This document shows positions 1 through 8,523 of a DNA stretch of 46,022 nucleotides, one piece after another. Under the pieces are notes generated by a model that saw only the letters and a program-made list of their open reading frames with translations, was not told the origin of the DNA and did not search any database. Position 1 is the first letter of the stretch, and each line of letters starts with the position of its first letter. The translations under genes and the position numbers were made by a program. Where the stretch lies: the NCBI GenBank assembly GCA_030611585.1, contig JAUWPM010000005.1, positions 1 to 46,022 on the forward strand. The letters are read 5' to 3'. Source of the DNA: Methanosarcinales archaeon (GTDB lineage: Archaea > Halobacteriota > Syntropharchaeia > Alkanophagales > Methanospirareceae).

Positions 1-224
1 ATATATCCATAAGCGATGATAAGTGATATAGGAATGCCGAAAATTATGACTGTAAATACTCGTTGCATTTCCATGGATATTGGATGTAGGGAAGGCATTA
101 TAATCAATTTGTATCCAACATGCATCAAAGCGAGTAAGAGAGGAAGCAATACTATCATTACAAACATGCTTATTATCCTGATCAAATGTTTCTTTTTCAT
201 ATTTTTATTCCCTTTCTTCTCCAT
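1..224 (-). CDS. Membrane protein of unknown function, N-terminal part only (cut by window edge)
   Basis: The minus strand reads without a stop from an ATG at 224 to the left edge of the window, giving about 74 residues. A strong ribosome binding site, GGAGGG, lies 6-12 bases before this ATG (231-236). The protein begins with a lysine-rich stretch (MEKKGNKNMKKK), followed by a hydrophobic segment at about residues 16-35 and a second one near residues 58-74. The positive-inside start and two spaced hydrophobic segments suggest an integral membrane protein with the N-terminus in the cytoplasm. The family cannot be told from this fragment. The plus-strand reading frame over the same bases has no ribosome binding site and is probably a shadow. 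Confidence 0.6.
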   Translation of the reverse strand, partial: MEKKGNKNMKKKHLIRIISMFVMIVLLPLLLALMHVGYKLIIMPSLHPISMEMQRVFTVIIFGIPISLIIAYGY

Positions 225-318
225 TTTAGCCCTCCGCTTCTTTATGATTTGTACCATAAATAAAAAAGAAAAAAAAGAAAATTTTTGAAAGATTGTTTGT
301 ACCCGATATCCTTTTTAG

Positions 319-1497
319 TTAGAATATCAGTGCTGCCGTTGCATACTCACCGCTTCCTGAATAAGAGCGTACCATAAAGTAGAGTGTTCCGGAACCTGAT
401 GCAGGACCTGCTATCTCCTGTGCCCAACTGGAGTATCCGCGTGCATCGTAGCTGCTTGTTGTAGGTTGTGAGTTCCATTTGGTGTATAGGTCGAAGTCAC
501 TACCGTCAGGACCAGAGTTAAATGCATACCCCTTACCAGAACCACTAAGAGAATAGGTTGCTGTACTGCCGGACCCAGAAAGGCTGCCTGTTTTCCTACC
601 ACTGTTAGCGCCTGGGCTACCTGAAAGTGCCCAACACTTCCAGTTACCACTTCCCGACCATGAGCGCACCATTATATATAGTGTTCCTGAGCCGCTTGTT
701 GTAAAGTATTCCAGGGATGTACCCGAGTAGCCTCTTGCATCATAGCTGCTTGTTGTAGGTGGAGAGCCCCATTTCGCATACAAATCGAAATCTGCATTTT
801 CATTGCCTGCCATCATAACTGTAACGGTAGAATAGCCCGATACTGAGAAGGTGTAAGTGCTCCCGGAACCTGAAAGAGTTCCACTCTTGCTTGTTATTAA
901 GTCTCCACCTGCTGATTCCTCATACTTGTAGTAGAGGGTATAGGGGCCTGTTGTGCTGCTTGAATATCCGCGAACTCTCAAGAAGTAATAGCCACTGTTG
1001 CCAATCGTATATTCTATCCGGAAATTTAAGCCCGAGCCACTATCATCGTCGTAAGTTAGTTGATTTTGATTTGAATCGTATAGGTAGCCGTAAGTATCGG
1101 TAGAGCCTTCCGTGTAGAAAATGTAGTCCTTGCCTGCCTGTGCGTAGAATCGAATGTAATCATTGTCGCCTGTAGGATCTATACTTCTTGACTGGGACTG
1201 AAGAGAAGAGGTTACGCTCATGGTACTGTATTGGTCAAAGCTGTTGTCCGGTTCATAACTGTCCCCAACAGGTGTTTTCCTTTGCCACAGCGTTGCTGTG
1301 GTATTCGGACCGTAAGTATCGTAATAATCCTCAGCGTGTTCGTTAGTCATATGTGGACATGTCCACTGCTGCCACGCGAAATTGTCTTTCAAATCTATCT
1401 TTGATAGATCCTTATCGAGAGCTTCATAGTTAAAAAAACTCTTCCAAAGGCTGTTTGGTGTAAATGTACTAATTATGTTCCAGCGCTGCATCGACAT
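319..1497 (-). CDS. PPC-type extracellular domain protein, probably the C-terminal half of a frameshifted secreted protein
   Basis: The 392-residue product has three related beta-rich stretches that look like bacterial pre-peptidase C-terminal (PPC) domains: about residues 105-190 (FYAQAGKDYIFYTEG, then GYYFLRVRGY), 200-290 and 300-392. The last two share DFDLY-KW, TTSSYDARGYS and GSGTLY-MVRS-SGSG motifs and are tandem duplicates. PPC domains are normally secreted. This frame has no signal peptide and no convincing ribosome binding site, and its first ATG overlaps the end of the lipoprotein gene upstream by 29 bases in the +1 frame. The simplest reading is one secreted protein split by a frameshift, either real, programmed or a sequencing error. 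Separate, coupled translation is possible but would leave this part in the cytoplasm. Confidence 0.7.
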   Translation of the reverse strand: MSMQRWNIISTFTPNSLWKSFFNYEALDKDLSKIDLKDNFAWQQWTCPHMTNEHAEDYYDTYGPNTTATLWQRKTPVGDSYEPDNSFDQYSTMSVTSSLQSQSRSIDPTGDNDYIRFYAQAGKDYIFYTEGSTDTYGYLYDSNQNQLTYDDDSGSGLNFRIEYTIGNSGYYFLRVRGYSSSTTGPYTLYYKYEESAGGDLITSKSGTLSGSGSTYTFSVSGYSTVTVMMAGNENADFDLYAKWGSPPTTSSYDARGYSGTSLEYFTTSGSGTLYIMVRSWSGSGNWKCWALSGSPGANSGRKTGSLSGSGSTATYSLSGSGKGYAFNSGPDGSDFDLYTKWNSQPTTSSYDARGYSSWAQEIAGPASGSGTLYFMVRSYSGSGEYATAALIF

Positions 1498-2584
1498 CTT
1501 CTATTTCTTCTGTTGCCGGTAAATTATAAGTCTTCTCCCACAGGTCATTCGTGGTTAGGTCCCATACCCAAAAATATACTTGCGTATACTCTCTCTGCCC
1601 ACTTTCGTGCTCTGGTCGTATTCCTATCATAAATTCATGGTCTGCAGAACGCCACAGATAATCCTCTGTATAACCACCAAGCGCTGAGAGAAATGTTCTG
1701 AAAGCTCCCATGTCACCATTTCTCGTGATAACGATACAATTTTCTCCTCCTATGGGCCATTGATGAAGAACATGCCACTCTTTACCATTATCCTTTAAAT
1801 TTGGAATACTATTCGTATAGCAAGCAACTCTTCCACAATCTACCTTTGTACCAAAGCGTTGGTAACCGGCGCAGGTCTCATTCTCTTTAATAGACATAGA
1901 TTTGATAGAGGAGTGGATGAGTAGGTCTTGTTCAACAGGAGGGGTAGGTGGTCTTGGCATATCTTTTGGCGGTATATACTCCTTTGTACCTGGAGGTCTG
2001 TCATATTTTCCTATAAGTAGATTATGTTCTATTTCATCCGCCCAGGCATATTCTTTCATTTGAGTTTCGATTTCTTGTCGTAGTTTTGTTATGTTTTGAT
2101 TATCGTTTTCCTTCGCCATTTTACTGTATGTAGGGCATTCAGATAGGGGTGTGCTCTGATACGGCTCTGGACATGAAGATATTATAGCATAGTTACCGGT
2201 GATGAATCCGTTCACTGTATCCAAAGGAAGTTCAAGCGTTTCTGCAATCTCTTCCTTGCTCCATCCTTCGCCATACAAATCCTTGATTTTACTGTATGTA
2301 GGGCACTCAGATGGGGATATGCTCTGGTTTGACTCTGGACATGGTGGTGGAGTGTAATTACCCTCAAGATATTTGTTCACAATGTCCAATGGGAATGCGA
2401 GTTCTTCTGCTATCTCTTCCTCGCTCCATCCTTCCTCATGCAATTCCGTAATCTTGTTGTATGACTCTTCAGGGCATACAGGCTGATGTTCAGAGATGGA
2501 TGTGGTCTGCATCGCGGGTACACAGGATACTAATATTAACACTGCTAATGCTACGGTTGCTATTATTAGGTATTCTTTTTTCAT
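1469..2584 (-). CDS. Putative secreted lipoprotein with helix-turn-helix-like repeats
   Basis: The 371-residue product starts with MKKEYL and a hydrophobic stretch ending in a lipobox-like LVSC (Cys21), so it is probably exported and lipid-anchored. A GGAGGTG site at 2598-2604 precedes the ATG by 13 bases. Residues about 36-160 hold two clear repeats and one degenerate repeat, each bounded by CPE/CPTYSK. Their core, GW-EEEIAE-L-LPLD-VN-YL, looks like a helix-turn-helix of the kind found in DNA-binding proteins, which is odd outside the cell. The rest has a Cys-containing globular domain (CAGYQRFG, CGRVACY, WHVLHQWPIGG) that I do not recognise. It ends 11 codons after the start of the downstream PPC reading frame, and the two are likely one broken gene. 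Function unknown. Confidence 0.65.
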   Translation of the reverse strand: MKKEYLIIATVALAVLILVSCVPAMQTTSISEHQPVCPEESYNKITELHEEGWSEEEIAEELAFPLDIVNKYLEGNYTPPPCPESNQSISPSECPTYSKIKDLYGEGWSKEEIAETLELPLDTVNGFITGNYAIISSCPEPYQSTPLSECPTYSKMAKENDNQNITKLRQEIETQMKEYAWADEIEHNLLIGKYDRPPGTKEYIPPKDMPRPPTPPVEQDLLIHSSIKSMSIKENETCAGYQRFGTKVDCGRVACYTNSIPNLKDNGKEWHVLHQWPIGGENCIVITRNGDMGAFRTFLSALGGYTEDYLWRSADHEFMIGIRPEHESGQREYTQVYFWVWDLTTNDLWEKTYNLPATEEIEDVDAALEHN

Positions 2585-2687
2585 CTTTTTTCCTTTTCAC
2601 CTCCTAACTTTTTTGAGTATTTATAAAGCGCCCACCTCGGCGCTCACTAATCATATCGTTCAAACCCCTGATAAAACTACCGAAAAC

Positions 2688-2728
2688 GTTCGGATTTTCC
2701 GAACAAACAGCAAAGGTTTATATATTAT
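2688..2728 (-). promoter_or_regulatory. Promoter with a palindromic operator candidate for the lipoprotein gene
   Basis: Read on the minus strand, a TATA-like AT-rich block (about 2716-2728, plus-strand TTATATATTATAA) is followed by a perfect inverted repeat, GTTCGGA-TTT-TCCGAAC (2688-2704). The repeat sits where transcription would start, about 25 bases beyond the TATA box. This position is typical of archaeal repressor sites that block the start. A leader hairpin, AGCGCC/GGCGCT (2627-2644), follows before the ribosome binding site. The regulator is unknown. Confidence 0.45.
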
Positions 2729-2747
2729 AATTGGATTCCCCACACCG

Positions 2748-4676
2748 CTACACCCGCTTATACCACTTAACGATCCTGAAAATAACGAACGAAAGAATCA
2801 GCGTCACGGCAACCCCGACAACTTTCATTTTTACGGGCGTTCTCCCTTCACGTTCTGCTGTTGCTTTTCCAGTTGCTTCTCCTGCTGGTGCTCCATTCAC
2901 CGACACGTTCCAATCATGGAAGAAAACCTCCTCGAAAAACGATGCTATTTCCTCGTTCTCTACTATTACACCTGCTTCTCGGTTATGACCAGAATTTGCG
3001 TTCCAGTTCAGCGATGTTATAATCACTTTTTTACCATCCACGATTAACCCTTTATTGTGCACTTTTGCCAATCCCAAGCCGTCTAAATCAGCTAATTTCG
3101 CTTCTAAGTTTAAATTCTCTTCCCGCGCTACCTGCTCCAGCCATGCTACTGCTTCGTCATTGTCGTTCCACGCATCTACATTATAATCCCTGGAATCCAG
3201 CAGCACTTTCACTTCGCAGCCTCTTCTCGCTGCTTCTATCAGAGCAGTAATGAAAGTGTTTGGTTCTTCACCCCAGAATCTTCCTGTTGAGAACTGCTGC
3301 ACGAAAATGCTTTCTTGTGCGCTCTGTATCGCACCTAAGATCGTTTCGTTACTCAACGCGGTATCGGGAGCCAAAACGGGAATCACCGTGAAATTGCCGG
3401 TTACGGTCCGCGGCTCGAAAACAGGCACGTAAGAGCCTTGCGGTATCGCTCTGGTTATGATGTTTGTTTCTAAACCCTTCCCCTCGAGCGCGAATTCTTC
3501 ACCGCGGTAGAAATCCTCAAGAAATACTTCGGTGAAATAATCCGCCACTTCTTCGTTTCTTAGCACGATGCCCCAGCCACGGTTTCCAAACGAGTTGTTA
3601 GTGGGGACTCCCGTAGTTTTCCAGTTTTCCGTCATTACTACGGCTGTCTCGTTGTCAATGATTGCGTATTTGGCATGATTTATGAATGGGTCGTCTGCAA
3701 AACGAACTTCCCCTCCGCTTTTGGCTATCGTTTCCGCAATGTACCGTTCTTCATCCGTGATACCACCAACAGGAGTGCCTTCAAGCAATAACTGCACGTT
3801 CACGCCCCGATTTAAAGCATCTACGAGAATGTCCATGAGGTACGGATTGTCAAACTGGTACAGGTTGATGCACAACGAGGAGGACGCATTGTTAAGTTCT
3901 CTTTGCAAGACGCTGAAACTACAATCCGGCGATACAAAAGCGGTAGCAGCATCGCCATAGCAGAAGAATTTATCCGGTGCGTGATAAGACGCACCAAAAG
4001 GAAGAACAAGCCAGTCGTCGCACTGATTCGTGTCTTGCACGCCCTTTCGTATGAGAATCATCCCCTCTCTTGGCTTTCCCAACGGCTCATCACGCCAGCC
4101 CTCTCCTTCGTACGAGGAATCACCGTATAGCACGACGTCCACTTCTCGCCCATTCTCATCTTGCAGTATCACTTCGTCACCGGTATTGCGCAACACAAAG
4201 GCTCTTCCCACTGTTTGCATTTGGCTAACCTTAGGATCAGAGTCCGAGCCGTATTCGAAATCAGGAACGATAGCTTCTCTTGTTACGGCGCTCCTTTGCG
4301 CTACTACGAATGCAGAAGCGTTTCTCGTAACGTAGACCGTTTGATCTGGAACAACGTCAAAAGGAGGGAAGATGATTGTTCCTTCGTTATCCGTTATGCT
4401 CCAGCCTTCGATATTTACCGAACGAGCGCAGGGATTGGTTATTGCAACGTACTCATCAGGCTCGTTTCTCGTTGCTGTGTTCGGGTAGATCTCGGTGATT
4501 AGCACATGCGTGCCCTCATCTGAGGAGGGATGGGCAACGGCTTCGGGTGTTACAGGTGGAAGAAGAGCGAGTAGCAACAGAGAGGCGAGTATGAGTATGA
4601 GCAATAACGCTGTAAAATTCGTTTTAAGTGATGTTTCTATTGTCTTCCCTGAAACCCCAAACACTCTTTCATTCAC
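2748..4676 (-). CDS. Membrane-anchored phospholipase D-family protein with lamin-tail domain
   Basis: The 642-residue protein starts at GTG, chosen because GGAGG lies 7-8 bases upstream. An N-terminal hydrophobic segment (residues about 23-42) acts as a signal or anchor. Residues about 55-190 resemble a lamin-tail domain (LITEIYPNT, DEYVAITNP, GWSITDNEG), which often accompanies secreted nucleases. Two phospholipase-D half-sites follow: HAK at about His334/Lys336 and HNK at about His540/Lys542, each followed by the usual acidic and Asn residues (VVMTENW, IITSLNWN). A C-terminal hydrophobic helix (about 618-635) with basic residues after it would anchor the enzyme, with the catalytic domains outside the cell. 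The family cleaves phosphodiester bonds in lipids or nucleic acids. The lamin-tail partner favours a nuclease, but the substrate is inferred. Confidence 0.85.
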   Translation of the reverse strand: MNERVFGVSGKTIETSLKTNFTALLLILILASLLLLALLPPVTPEAVAHPSSDEGTHVLITEIYPNTATRNEPDEYVAITNPCARSVNIEGWSITDNEGTIIFPPFDVVPDQTVYVTRNASAFVVAQRSAVTREAIVPDFEYGSDSDPKVSQMQTVGRAFVLRNTGDEVILQDENGREVDVVLYGDSSYEGEGWRDEPLGKPREGMILIRKGVQDTNQCDDWLVLPFGASYHAPDKFFCYGDAATAFVSPDCSFSVLQRELNNASSSLCINLYQFDNPYLMDILVDALNRGVNVQLLLEGTPVGGITDEERYIAETIAKSGGEVRFADDPFINHAKYAIIDNETAVVMTENWKTTGVPTNNSFGNRGWGIVLRNEEVADYFTEVFLEDFYRGEEFALEGKGLETNIITRAIPQGSYVPVFEPRTVTGNFTVIPVLAPDTALSNETILGAIQSAQESIFVQQFSTGRFWGEEPNTFITALIEAARRGCEVKVLLDSRDYNVDAWNDNDEAVAWLEQVAREENLNLEAKLADLDGLGLAKVHNKGLIVDGKKVIITSLNWNANSGHNREAGVIVENEEIASFFEEVFFHDWNVSVNGAPAGEATGKATAEREGRTPVKMKVVGVAVTLILSFVIFRIVKWYKRV

Positions 4677-4829
4677 TTCCCTGCCTCCTGCGCTTTATGA
4701 TATAAATATCCGCATTCTCTCTGTATTTTTGAGTGAACTCGGCTTTTGCCCATTGCGATTTGACGAATTCTGTCATAATTGTACTATTTCTCACATGCCG
4801 GATATTTTATATAACGTTTTCGGGGTATG

Positions 4830-4930
4830 TGAAGTCGCCGAAGGCGATTTGGGTGAGCCCAAAGCGCGAACCGCGTACACCGTGTTGTGCAAACCCACAG
4901 GGTCGGAGCGATAGCGGAGAGTGCCTAACC
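4830..4930. other. GC-rich cluster of small hairpins downstream of hepT
   Basis: This block is much richer in GC than its flanks and packs several short perfect inverted repeats: TCGCC-GAA-GGCGA (4835-4847), TTTGGG-TGAG-CCCAAA (4848-4863), CGCG-AAC-CGCG (4865-4875) and ACCC-ACA-GGGT further on. It directly follows the toxin-antitoxin pair on the minus strand and ends, on that strand, at AACGTTAT. It may be a cassette-end folded site comparable to the attC-like element near 45.8 kb, or a structured terminator. The outer arms are not clearly complementary, so the cassette reading is tentative. No tRNA fold was found. Confidence 0.35.
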
Positions 4931-4958
4931 CACCAACCCCTAATCTTTTGTTTCATTT

Positions 4959-5303
4959 TCAATCAATACCTTCCAGAACTTTCTGAATTAACGGCTTAAT
5001 TGGTGGTAGATCACTATTTATCACTTCCCATACAATCTCCAGATCAATGCCAAAATATTCGTGGATGAGTTTATCTCTCATTCCTGCCATCCTTTTCCAG
5101 GGAATTTTGGAATATTTTTCTCTAAAACTATCAGGTATTCTCTTTGTTGCCTCTCCGATGACTTCTAAACTCCTTACGACAGCATTTATTGTTTTCTTGT
5201 CTTTGACAAAATCATCAAATTGCATTCCGGTTGTAAAATCCTCTACCTCTCCAAGAGCTTCGAGAATGTCCTGAATATAATCCCCTAACTCTCTCTTCTT
5301 CAT
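4959..5303 (-). CDS. hepT: HepT-like HEPN ribonuclease toxin
   Basis: The 114-residue protein belongs to the DUF86/HepT family of HEPN RNases. The catalytic RX4HXY motif is intact: Arg76, His81 and Tyr83 in RDKLIHEY. Its ATG overlaps the TGA of the upstream nucleotidyltransferase gene by four bases (ATGA), so the two are translated together. In characterised pairs HepT cleaves RNA and is silenced when MntA adds AMP groups to the tyrosine of this motif. The length is usual for the family. Downstream lies a hairpin-rich block, which suggests the pair arrived as a cassette. Confidence 0.9.
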   Translation of the reverse strand: MKKRELGDYIQDILEALGEVEDFTTGMQFDDFVKDKKTINAVVRSLEVIGEATKRIPDSFREKYSKIPWKRMAGMRDKLIHEYFGIDLEIVWEVINSDLPPIKPLIQKVLEGID

Positions 5304-5605
5304 AGGAATGCAACCTCCCTCAGGATATGTTTTCCAATTCTTGGTTTAAGAGCTTTTTTAGACACAAGGTCTACTTTCCTTCCTATAAGGTCGCTAAGGT
5401 ACTCTTCAAGCTCAAGAAACATAAATATCCCAATAGGCTCCTTAAATTCAACCAATATGTCTACATCACTTGTTTCCTTATCCTCGCCTCGCACGATAGA
5501 ACCGAAGATGCCTATTTCTTTAACCTTAAACTGCTTTGTCAAAACTACCTTATTTTCGTTCAATATTTTTTCTATCGTCCCAAGCATTTTTCTTTCTCGC
5601 CTCAT
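5300..5605 (-). CDS. mntA: MntA-like minimal nucleotidyltransferase antitoxin
   Basis: The 101-residue protein carries the complete nucleotidyltransferase motif GSX10DXD (Gly35-Ser36, Asp47, Asp49 in FGSIVRGE...SDVDILVEF). The start is supported by GGAGGAGAT five bases upstream and a TATA-like ACTATATAATAA about 30 bases further up. It is the first gene of a two-gene operon with hepT. MntA proteins neutralise HepT by AMPylation, so this is the antitoxin. All the motif residues are in place. Confidence 0.9.
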   Translation of the reverse strand: MRRERKMLGTIEKILNENKVVLTKQFKVKEIGIFGSIVRGEDKETSDVDILVEFKEPIGIFMFLELEEYLSDLIGRKVDLVSKKALKPRIGKHILREVAFL

Positions 5606-5695
5606 CAGATCTCCTCCTTCAAATTATTATATAGTTCGTGCTTTTTAAATGGGCTCTGGCATTTCGCATATTGCCTTGTATCAGACTGCCAATCT

Positions 5696-6637
5696 TCATT
5701 TTCTATTTTCAAGCCGCTCGAACAACCGATCAACAATCCTTTCGGTAACGTCAATACCGCACGCACGGTTTATGCCTTTCCCTGATGGCGTTCCGTTAAT
5801 CTCAAGCAGAAACAGTCCTTCGTCACCTTCTATCAGATCAATACCCGCGAAATCCGCGCCGACAGCTTTTGTAGCGCGTACTGCGAGTTCTTGCATCTCT
5901 GCGGTTAGCTCGCACTTAACCGGCGTGCCGCCCTGACTCAAATTGCTCACGAATGAATCCACCTGTGAAACCCGATAGATGGCGCCGACCGCCTCGTCAC
6001 CAACCACAAAAACACGAATGTCTCGCCCCGGATTGGGCACGAACTGCTGTAAATACAGCACGTCTCTTTCTTTCAGTAACGCTGTGAGTGTTGGCTTTAA
6101 ATCGGGCTGCGAACTTTCGAGTTTGAGTATTCCTTTACCCTGACTGCCGAAGATCGGCTTTGCTATTGCAGTTCCAAATTCTTCGATTGCATTCAGCGCA
6201 ACGTCTAATTCGGAAGTAATCGTAGTGCGAGGGATAGGCAAGTGTGCAAGTTTAAAAAGGTAAAATGAGAAGAATTTGTTTGCTGCGTTCTGGATTGCCT
6301 CTGAACGATTCATAAGAGGTATGGATTTTTCAAATTGACGAAGCAAATCGAACTTAAACGAAATCTGCTCTAAGGAGAAGCTGATGCCAACGTCTCTGAC
6401 AATAATAGCGTCTAACTCCACATCAGTTAAATCAGCGTTAAAAATAGAAAAATCAGCAGTTGAGATAGAAGCGCTTAGCGTTGAGAGGTTCAGCGGTACG
6501 GCTTTCGCTCCTCGTTTCTCTATGTTCTTTACGAATGCTTGGGCAGTCCAGTCCTCAGGATCGGTGAGGACTACACATATTTTTGTAGATTTTGTATTTT
6601 GGTTTTGGTTATGCATTTTGATTTTTTTTACTAGCAT
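5696..6637 (-). CDS. mptN: RimK-type ATP-grasp ligase, probably tetrahydromethanopterin:alpha-L-glutamate ligase
   Basis: The 313-residue protein is a RimK-family ATP-grasp enzyme. It shows the pre-ATP-grasp domain (residues about 18-120), the ATP lid (AKPIFGSQGKGI, about 168-180), GRDIRVFVVGDE (about 214-225) and the metal-binding end LFLLEINGTPS (about 281-291). The pattern RDIR-FVVGDE-V-A-YR with SQGG follows the MptN branch, which adds glutamate to the coenzyme precursor in methanogens. That fits a C1-metabolising archaeon, but other RimK-like glutamate ligases cannot be ruled out. The start is uncertain: ATG at 6637 sits right after AAGGA, and ATG at 6616 is the next choice. Confidence 0.65.
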   Translation of the reverse strand: MLVKKIKMHNQNQNTKSTKICVVLTDPEDWTAQAFVKNIEKRGAKAVPLNLSTLSASISTADFSIFNADLTDVELDAIIVRDVGISFSLEQISFKFDLLRQFEKSIPLMNRSEAIQNAANKFFSFYLFKLAHLPIPRTTITSELDVALNAIEEFGTAIAKPIFGSQGKGILKLESSQPDLKPTLTALLKERDVLYLQQFVPNPGRDIRVFVVGDEAVGAIYRVSQVDSFVSNLSQGGTPVKCELTAEMQELAVRATKAVGADFAGIDLIEGDEGLFLLEINGTPSGKGINRACGIDVTERIVDRLFERLENRK

Positions 6638-6668
6638 TCCTTATTTCAAAACCCCCGCCGATTCATGC

Positions 6669-8399
6669 TCAGGTTGACCCCGAAGCTTTCTTCTTAGTTT
6701 GAATTTTATCGTAAATTAATTCAATCATTTCCTCTCCAGACTTATCCTTATTCTCCCCTGATTTCAATTCTTCTTCAATAATAGCAAATGTTTCTTTCCT
6801 ATCCTCTGTCCTTCCTTCATCAAAGAAGCAACGGATAATTTTTCTGAAAATTTCTATTATGTCTGATCTGAGTCGGTAGTCTGAATAATAATACTCTTCG
6901 TAGATGTTTAGCTTGCCGTATTCTTCATTAACTTTTAGGTCGTAGGTTATGCCGTTGGTGGTTTCTATAATTGCTTTTTTCTTCTTCGCACTCACCATTA
7001 TTTTCACTGAGTTTTTATCCTTAATGATGCTGATGGTTTTGCTGTCATCGTCTTTATGGATTTCTACATCTTCCACCCAGCCAATATTGAGATCATCCCT
7101 GAGGAACCTTAGGATTCTCTCGCGATCGCTTCCCGTGGCATTGTCCCAACTAAACAAATACACTCTTTTATTTATCTTCTTATTTTCATCCCCATGAACA
7201 ATACTTGATCTCAAGCCGTAAACGTCTTGCATAAATTTATAAATCTCAGTTATTTCCTCTTTTGAATCTTCAACCAAGAATCCTGATTTCAATCCAATTT
7301 CCATTCCAATATTGTTTTGCATTGTTCCAAATAAAGCTTCAAATGCAATAACATAGTCAATTATGTTGTCCTCAAATCTCTTTTTCCCGTATGCCAAATC
7401 GAATCTTTCAAGAGCAATGAACATCCTTCTATCATCGGTAAATCTTAATGATTTTTTATAAAACTCTGTGAAGCCTTTAGCCTCCTCTCTTTCCAAAATA
7501 TAGTTTCTATCTTCTGGAATCCACCTATCACACAAATTATAGTGAATACCTTGCCCAGCATTAGCCCAAAAAGGCACTTGAAAATTTTCAAGTGGATTAT
7601 GGAAGTCGCCATCTTTAAAAAGCCTCAAAAGTGCAACAATTTCAATAAATTTCTTTTCACAAGAAGCAGTCGCATTTTGGTGTGCACTATAAGTCCATTC
7701 ATCGGCATCTTGTGGTTTTCTAAATTCGTTTTCATCGTATCGATATTCCAGTGTGAATTGAATATCATCGCGTTTTTTCAATGTATTACCACTCATCCAT
7801 TTATTTATAATTGAAAGCTCTCCTTGGGATATTCTCCGAATTTTAATTCCATCATCAAGTACCAGTTCATCAGTTTCCAAATAGAATTTCTTTAGCAGGC
7901 ATAAAGCCATGATATGATTTTTTCCGTATAATTTCTCTTCAAATCTTTTGTATAATCCCTTAAATATAGTCTCATCAAATTCTAAATCTTTTTTCAAATT
8001 GCAATAGGCGTTCAAAAAGTAGGGTAGATCAGTCCATTTAAATTCTTGTTTACTTAATGCGTTCTCTACTTCTGCTGGAGGCACCAGACCCATTTTAATC
8101 CTGAATTGATGAATATCATCGTGTTTTTTCGATTTAAAGTCGAATTGGAATGAAGGTATCTTATTCACCAAATCGCAGACATAGGCAAATTCTTTAGTTT
8201 CCTCTATTTCTTCTATTTTTGAATATATTCGACCACTTATTTTATCGTTCAGCAAAAACGAAATTGGAGGAATATTATTGATATCAACTTCGATATTCAA
8301 ATCTTCAACATATTCAAATCCGCTCCTGTCTAAAATACTTAATGCTTTTCTAACCAGTTCTTTCATGCCCACGTAAAGTTCCGCATTCTTAAATCTCAT
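6669..8399 (-). CDS. Large HEPN-domain protein, ApeA-like C-terminal region
   Basis: The 576-residue protein is mostly unrecognised. Around residues 330-410 it has a helical region ending in LRSSIVHGDENK. With the long helix before it (DYVIAFEALFG...), this matches the HEPN fold found in ApeA-type anti-phage proteins. The R-X4-H arrangement (RSSIVH) of HEPN RNases is present, so RNase activity is plausible. No transmembrane segment is seen. It is AT-rich compared with its neighbours, which hints at an accessory gene. It has its own TATA-like element (AATTTATAC type) near 8440-8452. The defence role is inferred from the family only. Confidence 0.6.
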   Translation of the reverse strand: MRFKNAELYVGMKELVRKALSILDRSGFEYVEDLNIEVDINNIPPISFLLNDKISGRIYSKIEEIEETKEFAYVCDLVNKIPSFQFDFKSKKHDDIHQFRIKMGLVPPAEVENALSKQEFKWTDLPYFLNAYCNLKKDLEFDETIFKGLYKRFEEKLYGKNHIMALCLLKKFYLETDELVLDDGIKIRRISQGELSIINKWMSGNTLKKRDDIQFTLEYRYDENEFRKPQDADEWTYSAHQNATASCEKKFIEIVALLRLFKDGDFHNPLENFQVPFWANAGQGIHYNLCDRWIPEDRNYILEREEAKGFTEFYKKSLRFTDDRRMFIALERFDLAYGKKRFEDNIIDYVIAFEALFGTMQNNIGMEIGLKSGFLVEDSKEEITEIYKFMQDVYGLRSSIVHGDENKKINKRVYLFSWDNATGSDRERILRFLRDDLNIGWVEDVEIHKDDDSKTISIIKDKNSVKIMVSAKKKKAIIETTNGITYDLKVNEEYGKLNIYEEYYYSDYRLRSDIIEIFRKIIRCFFDEGRTEDRKETFAIIEEELKSGENKDKSGEEMIELIYDKIQTKKKASGST

Positions 8400-8523
8400 T
8401 TAGATAACCTTCTTATCTTCTTCGTAAATAAGATAAACTATCCTAATGTATAAATGTTATCGATTGATAAAAAATAAAAAAGTCATGAAACACGACTAAT
8501 AAGTTTTAAAAATCCTGTCTATC

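Noticed and set aside
16-288. Plus-strand frame of 90 codons at the left edge
   Set aside because: The minus strand of the same bases has a better membrane-protein frame with a GGAGGG site, while this one has no ribosome binding site.
4495-4914. Plus-strand frame of 139 codons opposite the start of the phospholipase-D gene
   Set aside because: It lies antisense to a well-supported gene and runs into the hairpin block. No motif or ribosome binding site.
4830-4930. Possible tRNA in the GC-rich block
   Set aside because: The hairpins are consecutive small stems; no acceptor stem, T-loop GTTCGA-type box or anticodon arm fits.
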